Below, one piece after another: positions 1 to 11,717 of a DNA stretch of 64,000 nucleotides. The notes beneath the pieces were generated by a model that was not told the origin of the DNA, ran no database searches, and saw nothing but the letters and a program-made list of their open reading frames with translations. Both the position numbers and the translations under genes were made by a program. The stretch lies in contig QANZ01011708.1 of NCBI GenBank assembly GCA_003254925.1, forward strand, positions 62,001 through 126,000, given 5' to 3'. The first letter of the stretch is position 1; every line of letters starts with the position of its first letter. Origin of the DNA: Chamaecrista fasciculata. Lineage: Eukaryota > Streptophyta > Magnoliopsida > Fabales > Fabaceae.

Positions 1-1560
1 TTTTATCTATTGTTCTTTGCATTGAGGACAATGTCAGGTTTAAAGTGTGGGGGAGTGGTATACCCCTTGTGTTTATTTGTGTTTTACTTTAAATTGCTTT
101 GTTTATTATTTTCTTGTTATTACTCTGACGCATTGGGGACAATGCTATGTTCAAGTGTGGAGGAGTGGTAAACTTTGCTAGTTTAAACTTTTTGCACCGC
201 CAAAAAACTTTTCTTGTGGTTTTTCAGGTATTTTAGGCATGAATTCCATTATTTTTACGAATTTTACACCTGTATTGATGGTTTGGTAGTAAGTGTATTC
301 TTTAGCTATTTCTTGAACCTAATCAATTCTTTTTATAGCTCTATGCATACATCTTTTTACCAGTAAAAATGATTTTCCATTGTGTTCAATAAACTCGTGC
401 TTTTACTTTTTGTCCCATAGCATAGCCAAGTAGTTAGAAGTCTTATATGTATTTGAGTTCATGTGATAATTTTTCTAGGTTCACTTCTTTGATTTTATCA
501 TCTTTTTCCTATTCATTGTTGAACTTTCAAGAGTTGAGTTTTTATGTTTGATAAATCTTTTAAATTATCTATGATCAACTTTGAGTGTCATAACCCTGTT
601 GGAAGTTTAGGCCTTAAATATTTCCCATTTTATGAGAGACATCTTAGTCGTTTAGCTTGATTTTCTTTAGAACTTATTTTAATTCTTAGTTAAAGCTTTA
701 TGTGTTTTAAATATCTTTAAAATGACAGAGGCAATTTTTCATTCACCATTTTATCCCAAACACAAGCCATAAAAATATATTATCCCTGGTTAGCCCCTTT
801 GAGCCTTTTTATTAGGTGTTTTAAATATGATTATAAACATTTCTTTTAGTAGAAGTTTTTGCCATAGTCCTTGTTCTTTGTTTTTATCCCTCTTAGGATT
901 GGGGTTGCCGGTTATATTTAAAATAATTATATGTGAAAAGAAAAAGAGAAAGTGTATCTTGCCATAAATAAAAGAAAAAAATTCAAAAGGCAAGAGAAAA
1001 AGATAGCTATCAAAAAGAGAAGAGTCATGTGCTTATTGACTCTTAGAAAAATATGTGTGCTTCAAGTTAAAAATTAGCAATAACCCTTAGAGAAGGAGGA
1101 TGAGGATTTCATGAGGATGTTGGTTTTCAAGTATACTAATTTGAAATTTTGTAAGTCTAAACACTGAATTTCCTTTCCTTTCTCGCTTTCATTTTATATG
1201 GCCTTAAAATTCATTACAATCCTTTAAAGACCTCTTGATTTTAGATTATTTAAACACTTGTAGAGGAGACTTAGAGTATTATTACAAGCTTATGGTAGGA
1301 AATCTTGTTTAGTTCAGACTTGATAGAAATAAACCCCAATATGGAGAGCTTAGAGTGATACAGTTCTAGTTGATCAATTGAGAGTCTATTTGAGTTGTCT
1401 TGCATATTTATTCACTTTTGTTATTCTTCAATTATAAGGATTCTCATGGTCAAGTTAAATTTGTGTGCTTCGTTAGGTTGTCCTTAACTCTCTTGCATCT
1501 TTTTTTTCTTTCTACTTCGTAGCTTTGCTCAGGAGTGCAAATGTTTAAGTGTGGGGGATT
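1..1560 (+). mobile_element. 3' non-coding end of an Athila-like Ty3/gypsy element
   Basis: No open protein is present. A GGACAATG motif followed by AGTGTGG(G/A)GGAG occurs at about 24-58 and again at 134-168, and a related AAGTGTGGGGGATT abuts the LTR at 1561. In plant Athila-type elements this motif follows the end of pol and resembles the polypurine tract, so the stretch reads as the region between pol and the 3' LTR. The left part of the element lies outside the window. The clade call rests on remembered family features, not on a search. Confidence 0.55.
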
Positions 1561-2353
1561 TGATCGGACCAATTCTGACAATGTTAATTGGCCAAGGCGT
1601 TGGATTCTGCTTAAGCATAAAAGCATGCACTTTGTAGTGTTACCTTTAATATTTGTCTAAGTGATTTAGAGGAATATCGCCTGAAACCTACAAAATATGG
1701 ATGCTCCAAGGTTGGAGTTGACACGGTTACGAAATGGCCAAGTGGAGCTTTTGAGCTGGCACTTGCACCGACGGCACAGCCCACGACGCAAGTGCGAAAA
1801 ATCCAGGATTGCTGCTGACGTTAGGAAGACCTTCTAGAAGAAATTTGGGACTGAGTCGTCATGTGATTCGTCACAGTTTCCCACAGCACAAGTAACATAT
1901 CTTCAGAAATAGGAGTTTGAGCAGAACAAGTCTCGTATCTTGGAAGCAGTTAAGAAAATCAAGGAGAATCTCCTTGAGCCGTCACACTGCGCCATCACAT
2001 CTCATTATGATTTAGGCAATTGACTTCCATTATCATAATCAAGTCATCTTACTCCATATCCTTTATTGAACAAGGAAAGCCTATCGAAAGTTCCTTCCCT
2101 TCTTTATTATTTTTGTTTTTATATATTTTGTTTCTTTATTTTATCACATCAATTTTATAAGCCTATAAACATAACCCTAAGTTCTTGGCGAATTGTGCAA
2201 TCGATTAGTAGTTGCTCTTAGCAAACGAAGTTCCGCAAGAGATCGACCCTTGGTTAACATCTATACTATATTAATTTTAATATATAGTTATACTTGAACA
2301 CTGAGTTATAATTATAAATTTGATTTTTGGCACGGTACGACGGGTGCCGATCA
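1561..2353 (+). mobile_element. LTR of an Athila-like Ty3/gypsy element
   Basis: The segment starts TGATCGG and ends CCGATCA, a 7-bp inverted terminal repeat with TG...CA ends. A purine-rich tract (AAGTGTGGGGGATT) lies directly before it, and a tRNA-type primer-binding site starts 6 bp after it. The length, 793 bp, is ordinary for an LTR. It carries both a 3'-LTR neighbour (PPT) and a 5'-LTR neighbour (PBS), which is odd; see findings. Confidence 0.7.
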
Positions 2354-2358
2354 CATTT

Positions 2359-2376
2359 TGGCGTCGTCGTTGGGGA
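2359..2376 (+). other. primer-binding site, tRNA-Asp-like, decayed
   Basis: TGGCGTCGTCGTTGGGGA resembles the complement of the 3' end of plant tRNA-Asp (TGGCGCCGTTGCCGGGG) with several differences, mostly C to T, as expected for methylated decaying DNA. It lies just inside the LTR end, as a minus-strand priming site should. Confidence 0.55.
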
Positions 2377-2430
2377 ACATCTATAAGGGTAACGATTAAT
2401 TGTGTAAGTTCTTAGAATTTAGGTTTTGCA

Positions 2431-4558
2431 TGTTGGAGATTATGGAGCAAACGCAGCGGAAAAGGTAAAATAAAATTTTATAATCTCCTCCATAGGATCC
2501 ACTAACCGTGTTTATACCAGTGAGATAAGATGTTTACCTAAATCAGACGGATGCTTGAATGATTGCAATTCCAAGAAGTCCACAGACTCATGTCCTTCCT
2601 TTGCTAGTGATCCACACGAACAGTTTAACAGATACTCAGGTGCTAGCCTCCAATCTCTTCTCCAAGAGATTATGGGAACCAATCTACAAATCTTGAAATT
2701 TTAAGAACACTTCTTGAAAAAAACAAGAACCAAGGTTGCGCACTAGTATGAAATTTTTCCTCAAAATTCCTCACCAAAACTCAAGAGATGAGCACACTAC
2801 CAAGAACGAATTTCTTGGCCACACTTACTCTAGGTTTTCGCTTCTCTTTACTCTCACACATAACTCGCCCTTTTATCCCTAAGTTTTAGGGTTAGTCGAA
2901 ACTTCCCTCCTTTCTTTTGGGATATGCGACTTTTATGTGTTTATAAAGAGTCCCCATTCCTCAAATTAGGGAATCCAAAAATCTTGATTATGAAATTACA
3001 CTAATATTATAATTCAAGATTAAGAGGAAATCTCATTTTAAATTTCAAGATCATATCTTGAAACCTAAATCTAGAATGCACACTTCCCATTGGTTGGAAT
3101 GAGTCAAGAGGATTTGAATTCTTAATTAAAATATTACATTAATATCTTAACGTAAAATTCAAAATGCATTCTTGAAATTCAAAATGCAAGATCAAATCTT
3201 GCATTTGAATCTCCAAGAATGCGCCCCCTTCTTGTTTGTTTTATGGGAATTTGATAAATAAGAAAACAATCCTAACTCTTAAGAAGTTATAACCAACTTA
3301 TTAATTTCCTTAACAAATTGAATTAAAATATTACCCTAATATCTTAATTCAAATTCAAATCTTGAATTCAAATTAACAAAATCATATTTCATTAATTAAA
3401 TTCAAGAGTGAGGCGCCACCTCATCTTGTTCTTCAATATTAGAGAATTTAATAAATCAATAATCCCCTAACTCTTAGGAGACTTAGTCAATTCATTATTC
3501 CCTAATATTTTAAATAAGAATTCAATTGTAAATAGATTAATCAAATTAACTATTTAACAATTAATATATTTAAACTTGTCTAACAAATTTAAATATTACA
3601 AATGTAGATTTTATTTAAGACAAGACTTCATATCCTAAGACATTCAACTATGTCTTAAATTGTGTCACTAAAGTGACTCACGAATTAACCCTATTTCGTG
3701 TCTCATTACAGTATCTAGATCCTGCTCATGCGTGACCCAGCAGGCCTCATGTGAAATTGGCAGCAAGCCATCTCTATGACTCACAAGTCGAGAGCGGACT
3801 CTTGCAAGCCATCACGACTACCCAAAACACGTGAGTTATCGTTTTAACATCAACGACTTAACCTTAGTACCACCTTGTCATAATCCCTATTGTCACACGA
3901 TATTTTGGTCATGGATAAGGCATGGGAAAGTCATCCTTGTAATTCAAACCATAACTTTCTCGATTCCTTGAGTTAGTCCCATTACCCTGTGTGGCCACAC
4001 ATTCCTTGGACAAACTCATCGAGGGGCCCAGTCAAATATCTCTCAACTTAGTGAGGGACAAAATTCCTAATTGGTCAACCACATTCCTCAGCACGGAAAA
4101 CAACTAAACCCGTACCTAGCCTGTGTGGCTACCCTGTTATGGGCAATGTTGGACTAGGCCAAAGTTCAGCATCTACAACGCCGGAATAATGAAGACCTCA
4201 GGTCTAAAGGCATCGTGACAGGTGTACAGGAGAGACTAGCTCATGACTAAACACATGCAGGACTCTCCGGGTCGGTCCAAGAACTTGTAACCCATTACAT
4301 AATTGCACCATGACTCTTGAGAAGCATCACATGCGTGTATCTCTATACACTGAAGTCATGCTGGTCTTAGTTCATTCACGTTCCCACTTGAATAATCGAC
4401 CAGGGACAGTTTAGAATAATTATCACATAATTAATCAAGGTTGTTATCATAGTAAACATGCTTATAATATGATAACGACATAATTTATCATTCATAAATC
4501 AGTCAAACAATGTGTTCATACATATAAAATGATTGGCCCTAGGGCACAATCTCCATCA
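2431..4558. mobile_element. solo LTR, 2.1-kb family, copy 1
   Basis: The element starts TGTTGGAGATT and ends AATCTCCATCA and has no coding capacity. It is colinear over its whole length with the segment 5841-7970; shared blocks include GGATCCACTAAC, CCAGCAGGCCTCA, GACTCTCCGGGTCGGTCCA and GCCCTAGGGCACAATCTCC. It splits the leader of the plus-strand Athila-like element. No clean target duplication is visible here (TTGCA on the left, ACATT on the right). The superfamily, Ty1/copia-like, is a guess from the TGTTGG terminus. Confidence 0.7.
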
Positions 4559-4812
4559 ACATTCATATAAGTTTCATATAGTTTTCATATTAGGAATTGC
4601 GTTAGATCTAGGTTCATATAAGAATTGCATTTGCATCCTAATTTTCTTTAATTATTTTTATTTTTATCAATTAAACAAAAAATATATATATTTTCGAAAA
4701 TTTGGTTCTTGATTCTTGAATATTCTTGTTAATTTAAATTTTTATTAGATTTTTTCGGTTAAATATCTGATAATTTGATTCTTGACTAGATCTTTAGGAT
4801 AGAGATCTTTAA
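4559..4812 (+). mobile_element. leader of the plus-strand Athila-like element, continued
   Basis: AT-rich DNA that continues the post-PBS leader (2377-2430) after the solo LTR. It ends at the N at 4813, beyond which the sequence reads as the 3' end of an element in the opposite orientation. No reading frame is supported. Confidence 0.4.
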
Positions 4813-4999
4813 NCCCCAACTTAAAGGCGAACATTGTCCTCAATGTTAAACCCAAGTAGGGAAGAAGGGAACCTTTTTAAAAAGATCAAAAAGTGAACAT
4901 AGCAACATAAAGATGCATAAATATAAAAATAGGAAATAAAAGCATAGAGGGAATAGAAATACTCCCTCTTGAGGCATGCTCGGTTTAAATGCTTGAACT

Positions 5000-5480
5000 G
5001 GACTTTCTTTTCTTTCCATGGAGGCTCACGTAGGCGTTTTGCATATGATGGTGGTGTAAAAGTGCTGCATGTTTTGGACATCGCCTTTGCATCCTCCAAA
5101 CTTATTCTCATTTGACAACAATTTTGCCTCTCCTCTTTCTTTCCACGGAGGTTTATAATTGTCTTTACTCTTTTTCTTCTTTCCTCCTCCTTTGTCGACT
5201 GCCATGTCATCAATTGGTTCATCCCCACTGACTGGATGTTGGTCATCTTCATTTTTATGCCCACTACAAGGTGGGACTATATCTTTTAACTTTACCAATG
5301 ACCATTTTTCAACAAACTACGACTTTCGTAGTATCCTCAATAGACGTTGCTCCTGTGAATCAAATAAAGCAACAAATATAATAATAGGTGAGGATTCATT
5401 ATCTCCCAAATAAGCATATTTTAAATTTGTAGGAAGAGGCTTCAATTTCAATGGAAGTGACTCCTCAATTGAAAATTCTG
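5000..5480 (-). pseudogene. gypsy polyprotein remnant: start of RT region joined to a lysine-rich tail
   Basis: On the minus strand about 5480-5390 reads LPLKLKPLPTNLKYAYLGDN, the stretch that precedes the reverse-transcriptase domain in gypsy polyproteins. It is followed by a heptad-like segment (QEQRLLRILRKSK), and then the expected RT motifs never appear. The frame passes into a lysine-rich sequence with two PPWKE motifs (KPPWKERGEAK and EPPWKEKKVQF). This looks like a large internal deletion that fused the start of RT to sequence near the element's 3' end. Confidence 0.55.
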
Positions 5481-5559
5481 CATGAATAGTAGGAGAAGGA
5501 TTAAAATTATTTTCAATTTGTTTTTTATCCTCCTTTATCTCTCCTATGTCTTCATGTGC

Positions 5560-5840
5560 TTCCTTCCTTAGGTGGAGAATTCAGAGATTGTTCTTCAGCT
5601 TTGCTCTTTGTGGTGCCTTCCTTGGTGTTGAATCGAAAGCATTCTTTTGGATTATCATCCCCGAACTTTATAGGCTTGAGGACATTGAAGGTGACTTCTT
5701 CGTCTTGAACCCTCAATGTTAGCTCTCCTTTTTGCACATCGATAATGGTTCTACCAGTTGCTAAGAAAGGTCATCCCAAGATGATAGGAACATCCTTGTC
5801 AGCTTCATAGTCAAGCATAATAGAGTCTGCTGGGAAGATG
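5560..5840 (-). pseudogene. gypsy aspartic protease, C-terminal part
   Basis: The minus strand encodes FPADSIMLDYEADKDVPIIL, then ATGRTIIDVQKGELTLRVQD and FNVLKPIKFGDD. This matches the second half of a retropepsin-like domain of Athila/gypsy polyproteins, including the ILG.PFL.TG flap-distal motif. The codon stream resumes from 7971 once the solo LTR at 5841-7970 is removed, since the FIFP codons straddle the insertion point. Non-functional. Confidence 0.65.
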
Positions 5841-7970
5841 TGTTGGGAAATCACAGAGGGAGCGCAGCGGAAGAAAATTAAAAATTTTGGACTAAAACGC
5901 AAATAAAACTAGAAGCTAACTCTGTGATTCCTTCCAGGATCCACTAACTATGTTTATACTAAGTAAGAAAGGATGTTTACCTAGTTTTGATCGGTGACTT
6001 ATCGTATTCGCGAATTTGAGAAGTCCACAGAGTGTCCTTCCTCTACCAGTAATCCACACGAGCAGTTTGGCAGATGCCTAGGTGCTAGCCTCCTTCACTT
6101 CTTCCCAAGTGAAAAACAGGAACTATATCTATGATTCTTGAATAATCAAGAAGTGTTCTTGATTATTAAGATTGATTGGGCTTAGGCGAATTTTCACTCT
6201 TTATAGAAGCTCTAGGCGAAATTCTTGGTCTGACCAAGAATTGATCTGTGTTGTGAGTTATCTCTGAGATAGGCGCCTAGTGCCTCTCTTTATAGTGTTC
6301 TCATTCCTAGTTTTAGGGAATCCTAATCCAATTAGGATATCTCTAAGATATGTGATATCTTTTAGATATCTCAAAATATCTTTTGATTTATAATATTAAA
6401 CTTAATATTATAATTCAAAAATAAAGCCCAATTTCGAATTTGACCTATCCTAGATCAAATCTTGGATCAAATCTTGATTTGCTCAAATCCTATTGGTTGG
6501 AATGAGTCATGAGATTTTGATTTTATAATTTAAATATTACTTTAATAATTAAATATAAAAATCGACTTTAGCCTAGACCCAAACTCTAAAATGCAAGATC
6601 AAATCTTCCATCCCAAGAAGGGGGTAGGCGAAATTCTCATGGAGTTTTTGGAGGAATTTTATAACAACCCAAACTCCTTAGGTAGTTATAACTAATTCCT
6701 AACAATTTTGAATAAAAGAATTACCTTAATATCTTTTAATTCAAATCCTATATCTTTTCCAAAAGATATTTATCTTATCTTTATTTAATTAATAAAAACA
6801 ATTTCTATTAATAAAAACAAAGATAATGAGGCGCCACCCTCATCCTTTTATTTCCCAATTTTAGTGAATTTAATAAATCAATAATTCCCTAATTTTTAGG
6901 AAACTTATTTAATTTATTTATTCACTAATATTTTAATTGTAAAACTATTTAACAATTAATTTAAATTTAAATTTGTCCAACAAATTTAAAACCTTAATCA
7001 TAGATATTTATTTAAGACAAGATTTAATGTCCTAAGACATTTAACTATGTCCTAAATTGTGTCACCTAAGTGACTCACGAATTAACCCTAATTCGTGTCC
7101 CAAAAATTAGCATCTTGATCCTGCTCATGTGTGACCCAGCAGGCCTCACGTGAAGTTGGCAGCAAATCATCTTTATGATTCACAAGTTGTGAGCGGACTC
7201 TAGCAAGCCATCACAACTACCCAAAACACGGGAGTTATCGCTTTAACGACTTTTAACGATTTAACCTAAATACCACCTTGTCATAATCCCTATTGTCTCA
7301 CGATATTTTGGTCATGGATCAGGCACGGGAATGTCATCCAAAATCCAAACCACAACTTTCTCGATTTCCTGAGTTAGTCCCAATTCCCAGCGTGGCCACG
7401 CATTTCTTGGACAGACTCATCGAGGGCGCCAGTTAAATATCTCTCATCTTAAATGAGGGACAAAATCCCATCTTGGTCAACCACATTCCTTTGCACGGTA
7501 ATCAACCAAACCCGTACCTAGCCTGTATGGCTACCCTGCTACGGGTAACGTTGGACTAGGCCAAAGTTTGACAACTACAATGCCGGAATAGTCAAGACCT
7601 CAGGTCTAAGGCTATCGTGACAGGTGTACAGGAGAGGCTCGCTTATGACTAAACCCATGCAGGACTCTCCGGGTCGGTCCAGCAATTTTGTAACCCTTAC
7701 AAAATCGCACCATGGCTCTCGAGAAGCATCTAGTGCATGTATCTCTATACACCGAGGTCATGCTGGTCTTAGTTCATTTACGTTCCCACGTGAATGATCG
7801 ACCAGGGACAGTTTTAGATTAATTATCTTATTAATCAATCAAGGACGCTATCATAGTAAACACACTAATAATATGATAACAACATAATTTATCTCTATAA
7901 ATTAATCAAAAATATATATGTTCAAATAACACATAAATAAATGATTGGCCCTAGGGCACAATCTCCATCA
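5841..7970. mobile_element. solo LTR, 2.1-kb family, copy 2, with 5-bp target duplication
   Basis: Starts TGTTGGGAAATC, ends CAATCTCCATCA, 2,130 bp. It is flanked by a perfect AGATG duplication (5836-5840 and 7971-7975). Removing the element and one AGATG restores an open protease frame of the host gypsy element, which proves a single insertion rather than part of the host. No internal region is left, so it is a solo LTR formed by LTR-LTR recombination. It is colinear with 2431-4558. Confidence 0.85.
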
Positions 7971-8700
7971 AGATGAACTTGTCCACTTTTACTAGGACAT
8001 CCTCATCAACCACGCCTCTAGGATATGTCAGTGTTCTATCTGCTAACTGCAATATTACACTACTGGGCATAGGCTCCCCCAATCTAAGACGGCTATAGAC
8101 AGAGAGCGGCATCAAATCGACACTCGCCCCTAGATCACATAAAGCATGGCTAGAGAATTTATTACCAAGTGCGATAAGAATATTAAAACTACCCAGATTT
8201 TTTTATTTTGGGTGGTAGTTTATTTTGCAAGATGGCACTGCACTCCTCAGTTAAAGCAACTGTCTCATAGTGACCAAGTCTCCTCTTGTTTGATAGAATG
8301 TCGTTCATGAACTTCACATACCTGGGCATTTAATCTAACGCTTCTGCAAAGGGTATGTTAATATGCAGTTTCTTAAAAACTTCCAAGAACTTACAAAATT
8401 GTTGATCCAGCTTCTTGTTCTTTAATCTTTGTGGGAAAGGAGGTGGTGGGATATGCCTGTTGAATTTCTCTGGTTGGGCTTTTTCAGGCTGATCCTTATC
8501 TTTCTCGAACTCAATTGTTTGAAGATTGCCTTCAATTTGAGTGCCACTCCTTAGTTCTATCATTTTACACTCTTCTTTTCCTTCTCGCATCAGAGGTGCC
8601 TCAGTGTCGCTAGGTAAAGCTCCCATTGGTTTGCTTTGAAGTTGTTGTACCAACTGTGCTACTTGGTCTATCAAAACCCTTATTGCAACATCTTACCTTT
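7971..8700 (-). pseudogene. gypsy gag-protease linker and N-terminal protease
   Basis: On the minus strand: a Gln-rich segment (IDQVAQLVQQLQSKP), ELRSGTQIEG, PPPPFPQRLKNKKLDQQFCK, then FLEVFKKLHINIPFAEALD, a stop, and QMPRYVKFMNDILSNKRRLG. It continues to ALCDLGASVDLMPLSVYSRL. The DLGAS box is the protease active-site aspartate in the form usual for Athila-type elements. At least one in-frame stop (near 8330) and frame breaks are present. Confidence 0.7.
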
Positions 8701-8804
8701 GAACAACTGCATTATTTTCTTGAATGAGATTTCTCATCATCTCTTCAAGTTAAGATTTTTGCTCTTGAGGGGGTGCAGTTGGAGGAAACTGTTGTTGAGT
8801 TGCA

Positions 8805-9873
8805 TTATTCTGCCAACTTTGATTGTAGGTGTTTGAATATGAATTGTTGTCCTTGATTTCCTACAAAATAGACAGACTTGGCATTTGGGCAATGATCTTC
8901 AGTGTGATCAAACCCACAATTAGAACATGGGCTATATTCTTGAACAGCTTGCACTTGTTGCTTGGCAAAAAGATTAAATAGTTTATCAAATTTATTATTT
9001 AAAGTAGACATTTGAGAACCTAAACTATCAACCTTAGAAATTTCTTGCAACCCAGCAACTTTACCTGTAGAAGCCTTATCAGTGGTGGCCTTACCCAATT
9101 GCCATTCACAGTTACTCGTGCCCATCTCTTCTAGGAGCGCGTATGCATCTTCAACTCTTTTCTTTCTAAAATTACGCATGCAGATGCATTAATCAAAATT
9201 TTAGTACTAGGGGTTAAACCATTATAGAAGGACTGTACCTCAAGCCATTTGGGCAATCCATGATGTGGGCATTGGCACTGCAACTCTCTAAATCTCTCCC
9301 ATGCATCAGTTAGAGGTTTGAATTCTCCTTAAGAGAATTGGGTAATGTTTTTTCATAATATGACTGCTTTCTCGGGAGGAAAATATTTTGAAAGAAAAAT
9401 TTGAGCTAGTTCCTCCCAAGTGTTGATTGAACCTTTAGGAAGAGAATTCAACCAAGCTTTGGCTTTACCAGTTAAAGAAAATGGAAACAACCTTAACCTC
9501 ACGACATCGTCGGACACACCATGGAATTTGAAGGTATCACATAATTCTTCAAAATTCAATATGTGATCATTAGGGTCCTCATGGGAAAATTCAACAAATT
9601 GCACACTATTCTGAAAGAGTTGAATAGTGGCTGGTTTTATTTCAGAATTGTTTGTTGCGATTACCGGACGCCTAATGCTTCTACTCAGATCATTAATATT
9701 AGGAGTAGTATACTCCACTAATGGCCTATTTACCATATCTTTAGCAGTATTGTTAGCCATTTCAACTTCTTCTCCATTTCAACTTCTTCTTCATGATCAA
9801 ACATGTGAACTGATGACTCTTGACTTTTAGGAGGGGAGTTAATTACTTTCTTAGGTCTTCCCCTTTTAGGCAT
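8805..9873 (-). pseudogene. gag: Athila-like gag, broken
   Basis: The likely original start is the ATG at 9873, giving MPKRGRPKKVINSPPKSQES, whose KRGRPKK is an AT-hook-like N terminus common in such gags. A tandem copy of GAAGTTGAAATGG near 9760-9785 shifts the frame; the next frame (MANNTAKDMVNRPL) carries the gag core, including FEELCDTFKFHGVSDD, LRLFPFSLTGKAKAWLNSLP and WEELAQIFLSKYFPPEK. In-frame TGA and TAA follow at about 9353 and 9330, then PLTDAWERFRELQCQCPHHG and a further frame change near 9180. The zinc knuckle CSNCGFDHTEDHC (about 8935) has C-x2-C-x3-H-x4-C, one residue short of the usual spacing. Several lesions; not translatable as one protein. Confidence 0.8.
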
Positions 9874-10088
9874 AGGCCTGCAAGATAAACCAAAAGAATA
9901 TAAAAGTAAAAAAAATAAATACGCAAATAAAAAAATTAATTAAAAATTTAAAAATCGAAAATATATTTATTATTATTATTATTTTGAAAATAGAAAATAA
10001 ATAATTAAGTAAAATAAAAGAATAAAACAAAATAAACCGAAAAAAATAAAAATAAACAAACCGAAAAATAAATAATAAATAAAAAAAA

Positions 10089-10486
10089 GGCTAAAGTGCA
10101 CTCTTGGTCCCATAACTTTGGCAAAGGTTTGAATTTGGTCCCATAACATTGGCAAAGGTCTCAATTTGGTCCCATAACTTCTAAAAACATCTCACAGTTG
10201 GTCCCAAGCTGATTTTCATCTGTCCCATAACTTCACCCATATTTGTCACGTTATCATTCAACTCATTATGTAAGATCATCTTTTGCGGCAGATAATGGAT
10301 GGAAATCAGTATTGGGACCAACGATGAGACGTTTTTAAAAGTTATGGGACCAAAATTGCAACAAAAAAAGTTGAGATAAAATTGAGACATTTGCCAAAGT
10401 TATGGGACCAAAATTTCAACCAAAAAAGTTATGGGACCAAATTGAAACCTTTGCCAAAGTTATGGGACCAAAAGTGCACTTTAACC
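10089..10486. mobile_element. foldback MITE of the GGTCCCATAA type with 9-bp target duplication
   Basis: Ends are GGCTAAAGTGCAC and GTGCACTTTAACC, inverted copies. Inside, AATTTGGTCCCATAACTTTGGC units run inward on both arms. It is flanked by TAAAAAAAA at 10080-10088 and 10487-10495. Length 398 bp, no coding sequence. Long inverted arms with a 9-bp duplication fit a non-autonomous Mutator-like element. It sits in the leader of the minus-strand Athila-like element, so it is younger than that insertion. The low-complexity duplication sequence weakens the proof a little. Confidence 0.75.
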
Positions 10487-10554
10487 TAAAAAAAATTAGT
10501 CTCAATCTACTAAACACTTCAACAATGTCAATTTAGAATTCACAACTAAAAACT

Positions 10555-10571
10555 CCCCGGCAATGGCACCA
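10555..10571 (-). other. primer-binding site for tRNA-Asp
   Basis: The minus strand reads TGGTGCCATTGCCGGGG. It differs from the plant tRNA-Asp complement TGGCGCCGTTGCCGGGG at two positions, both explained by CpG deamination. It lies 6 bp inside the LTR end at 10578, as expected. Confidence 0.75.
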
Positions 10572-10577
10572 AAAACT

Positions 10578-11717
10578 TGTATGTGGGATGTCTTTAATAA
10601 GAAAAATCAGTTTTAAATTTATAATCCTAAGTGCAAGTGTACACTATGAAAATAGTATCCAAACTTGAGCATCATGTATCGTCCCACAAGGAGTTGGAAT
10701 TATGAACAAGATTGATCATTGTTTAGCACCTTTCAACTAATCTAAGCAACAAAAATCGAGTGATGGTATTGGTTGAAGAACAAAATAAAACAATAAAGAC
10801 AACTTTAAACAATTAATTATAAAACTTCCCTAGACTTGATCCCTGCTTAGTGACTAAATTAAATAACCATATTATGCAATTATTGAACATCAATTTGCAA
10901 TAAACTAACCCCGAACACTATAATATCTATAAGCACCTCTTGATGTCAAATAAGCTTATTAAACATAACTAATCCACCTATTCTCATGGGGCTTAAAATT
11001 ATTTTAATGCGTTAAGATTAAGTTCGTTAATGAGTTCCCTTAGGCTAGCACGTACTCTCGTCCTACTAACAAGCACTAATAAACTGTCATGCAATAAATC
11101 GGTGTCTAAGAGCAATTAAACAACGGTCTATTTTAATAGTCTTGGTTAAAGCACATATCAAAACACCCAAACTACCTCTATCTCGTTGGCCACCAAAACA
11201 AAGATAACAATAAGAACTGAATAACTGAATTTATTAGCTAACTAAATTCATCAATGTCATAGCATAATTATAAAACAAACCTCCCTAAGCAATTCACAAC
11301 CCTAGAGAACAGAAAAGTGCCTAGCCACACATATTTAAAGAAAAACCAAAATCAATAATAAAATTCATAAAGCAAACTAGAGATGAAGAAGAAGATGTTG
11401 CTAATATCTCCACTTCGAACACCAAATCAGCTGAACGAACTTCACCAATGAACTCGGATGGGATGAATGAATGCACTAGCACAAATCTAAACTTCAACTC
11501 AGCAGCAAATTCGCGTCGAAGAAGAAAAACAGAGAAAATACAAAGAAGGAGACGAAATCTAGAAAAGTCGCAAAAGGATAAAATGCTCGGATCGCAGAAA
11601 TCTATTTATAGACCAAATTTGGGATTGTGCTGTCATATTGCGCCGAAGGCTCAAATCTTGACGCAATCAAATTTCCTCTATTTCTGTGTAACCGCTCCAA
11701 GATATGAGGCCCAAACA
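10578..11717 (-). mobile_element. 5' LTR of the minus-strand Athila-like element
   Basis: The inner end is fixed by the PBS at 10555-10571; on the plus strand it begins TGTATGTGGG. The outer end is uncertain: a CCCAAACA at 11710-11717 gives a TG...CA element of about 1.14 kb, but there is no partner LTR to confirm it. It contains text usual for gypsy LTRs (CAAGTGTACACTATG, GTCCCACAAGGA). Reading frames within it, such as one at 11448-11723, are not genes. Confidence 0.55.

Larger units (their letters stand above)
4814..11717 (-). mobile_element. decayed Athila-like Ty3/gypsy element with nested insertions
   Basis: Read on the minus strand the order is: LTR (11717-10578), primer-binding site (10571-10555), leader with a nested MITE (10486-10089), gag (9873 to about 8805), protease (about 8700 to 7971 and 5840 to 5560, split by a solo LTR), the very start of the RT region (about 5480-5270), then a pol-end motif near 4860-4815 with GAGGACAATGTTCGCC and CCCCAACTT. 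RT core, RNase H and integrase are missing, so the copy is internally deleted and cannot move itself. The matching 3' LTR is not seen, because the sequence stops at the N at 4813. The Athila assignment rests on the gag/protease style, the tRNA-Asp-type PBS and the pol-end motif. Confidence 0.75.
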
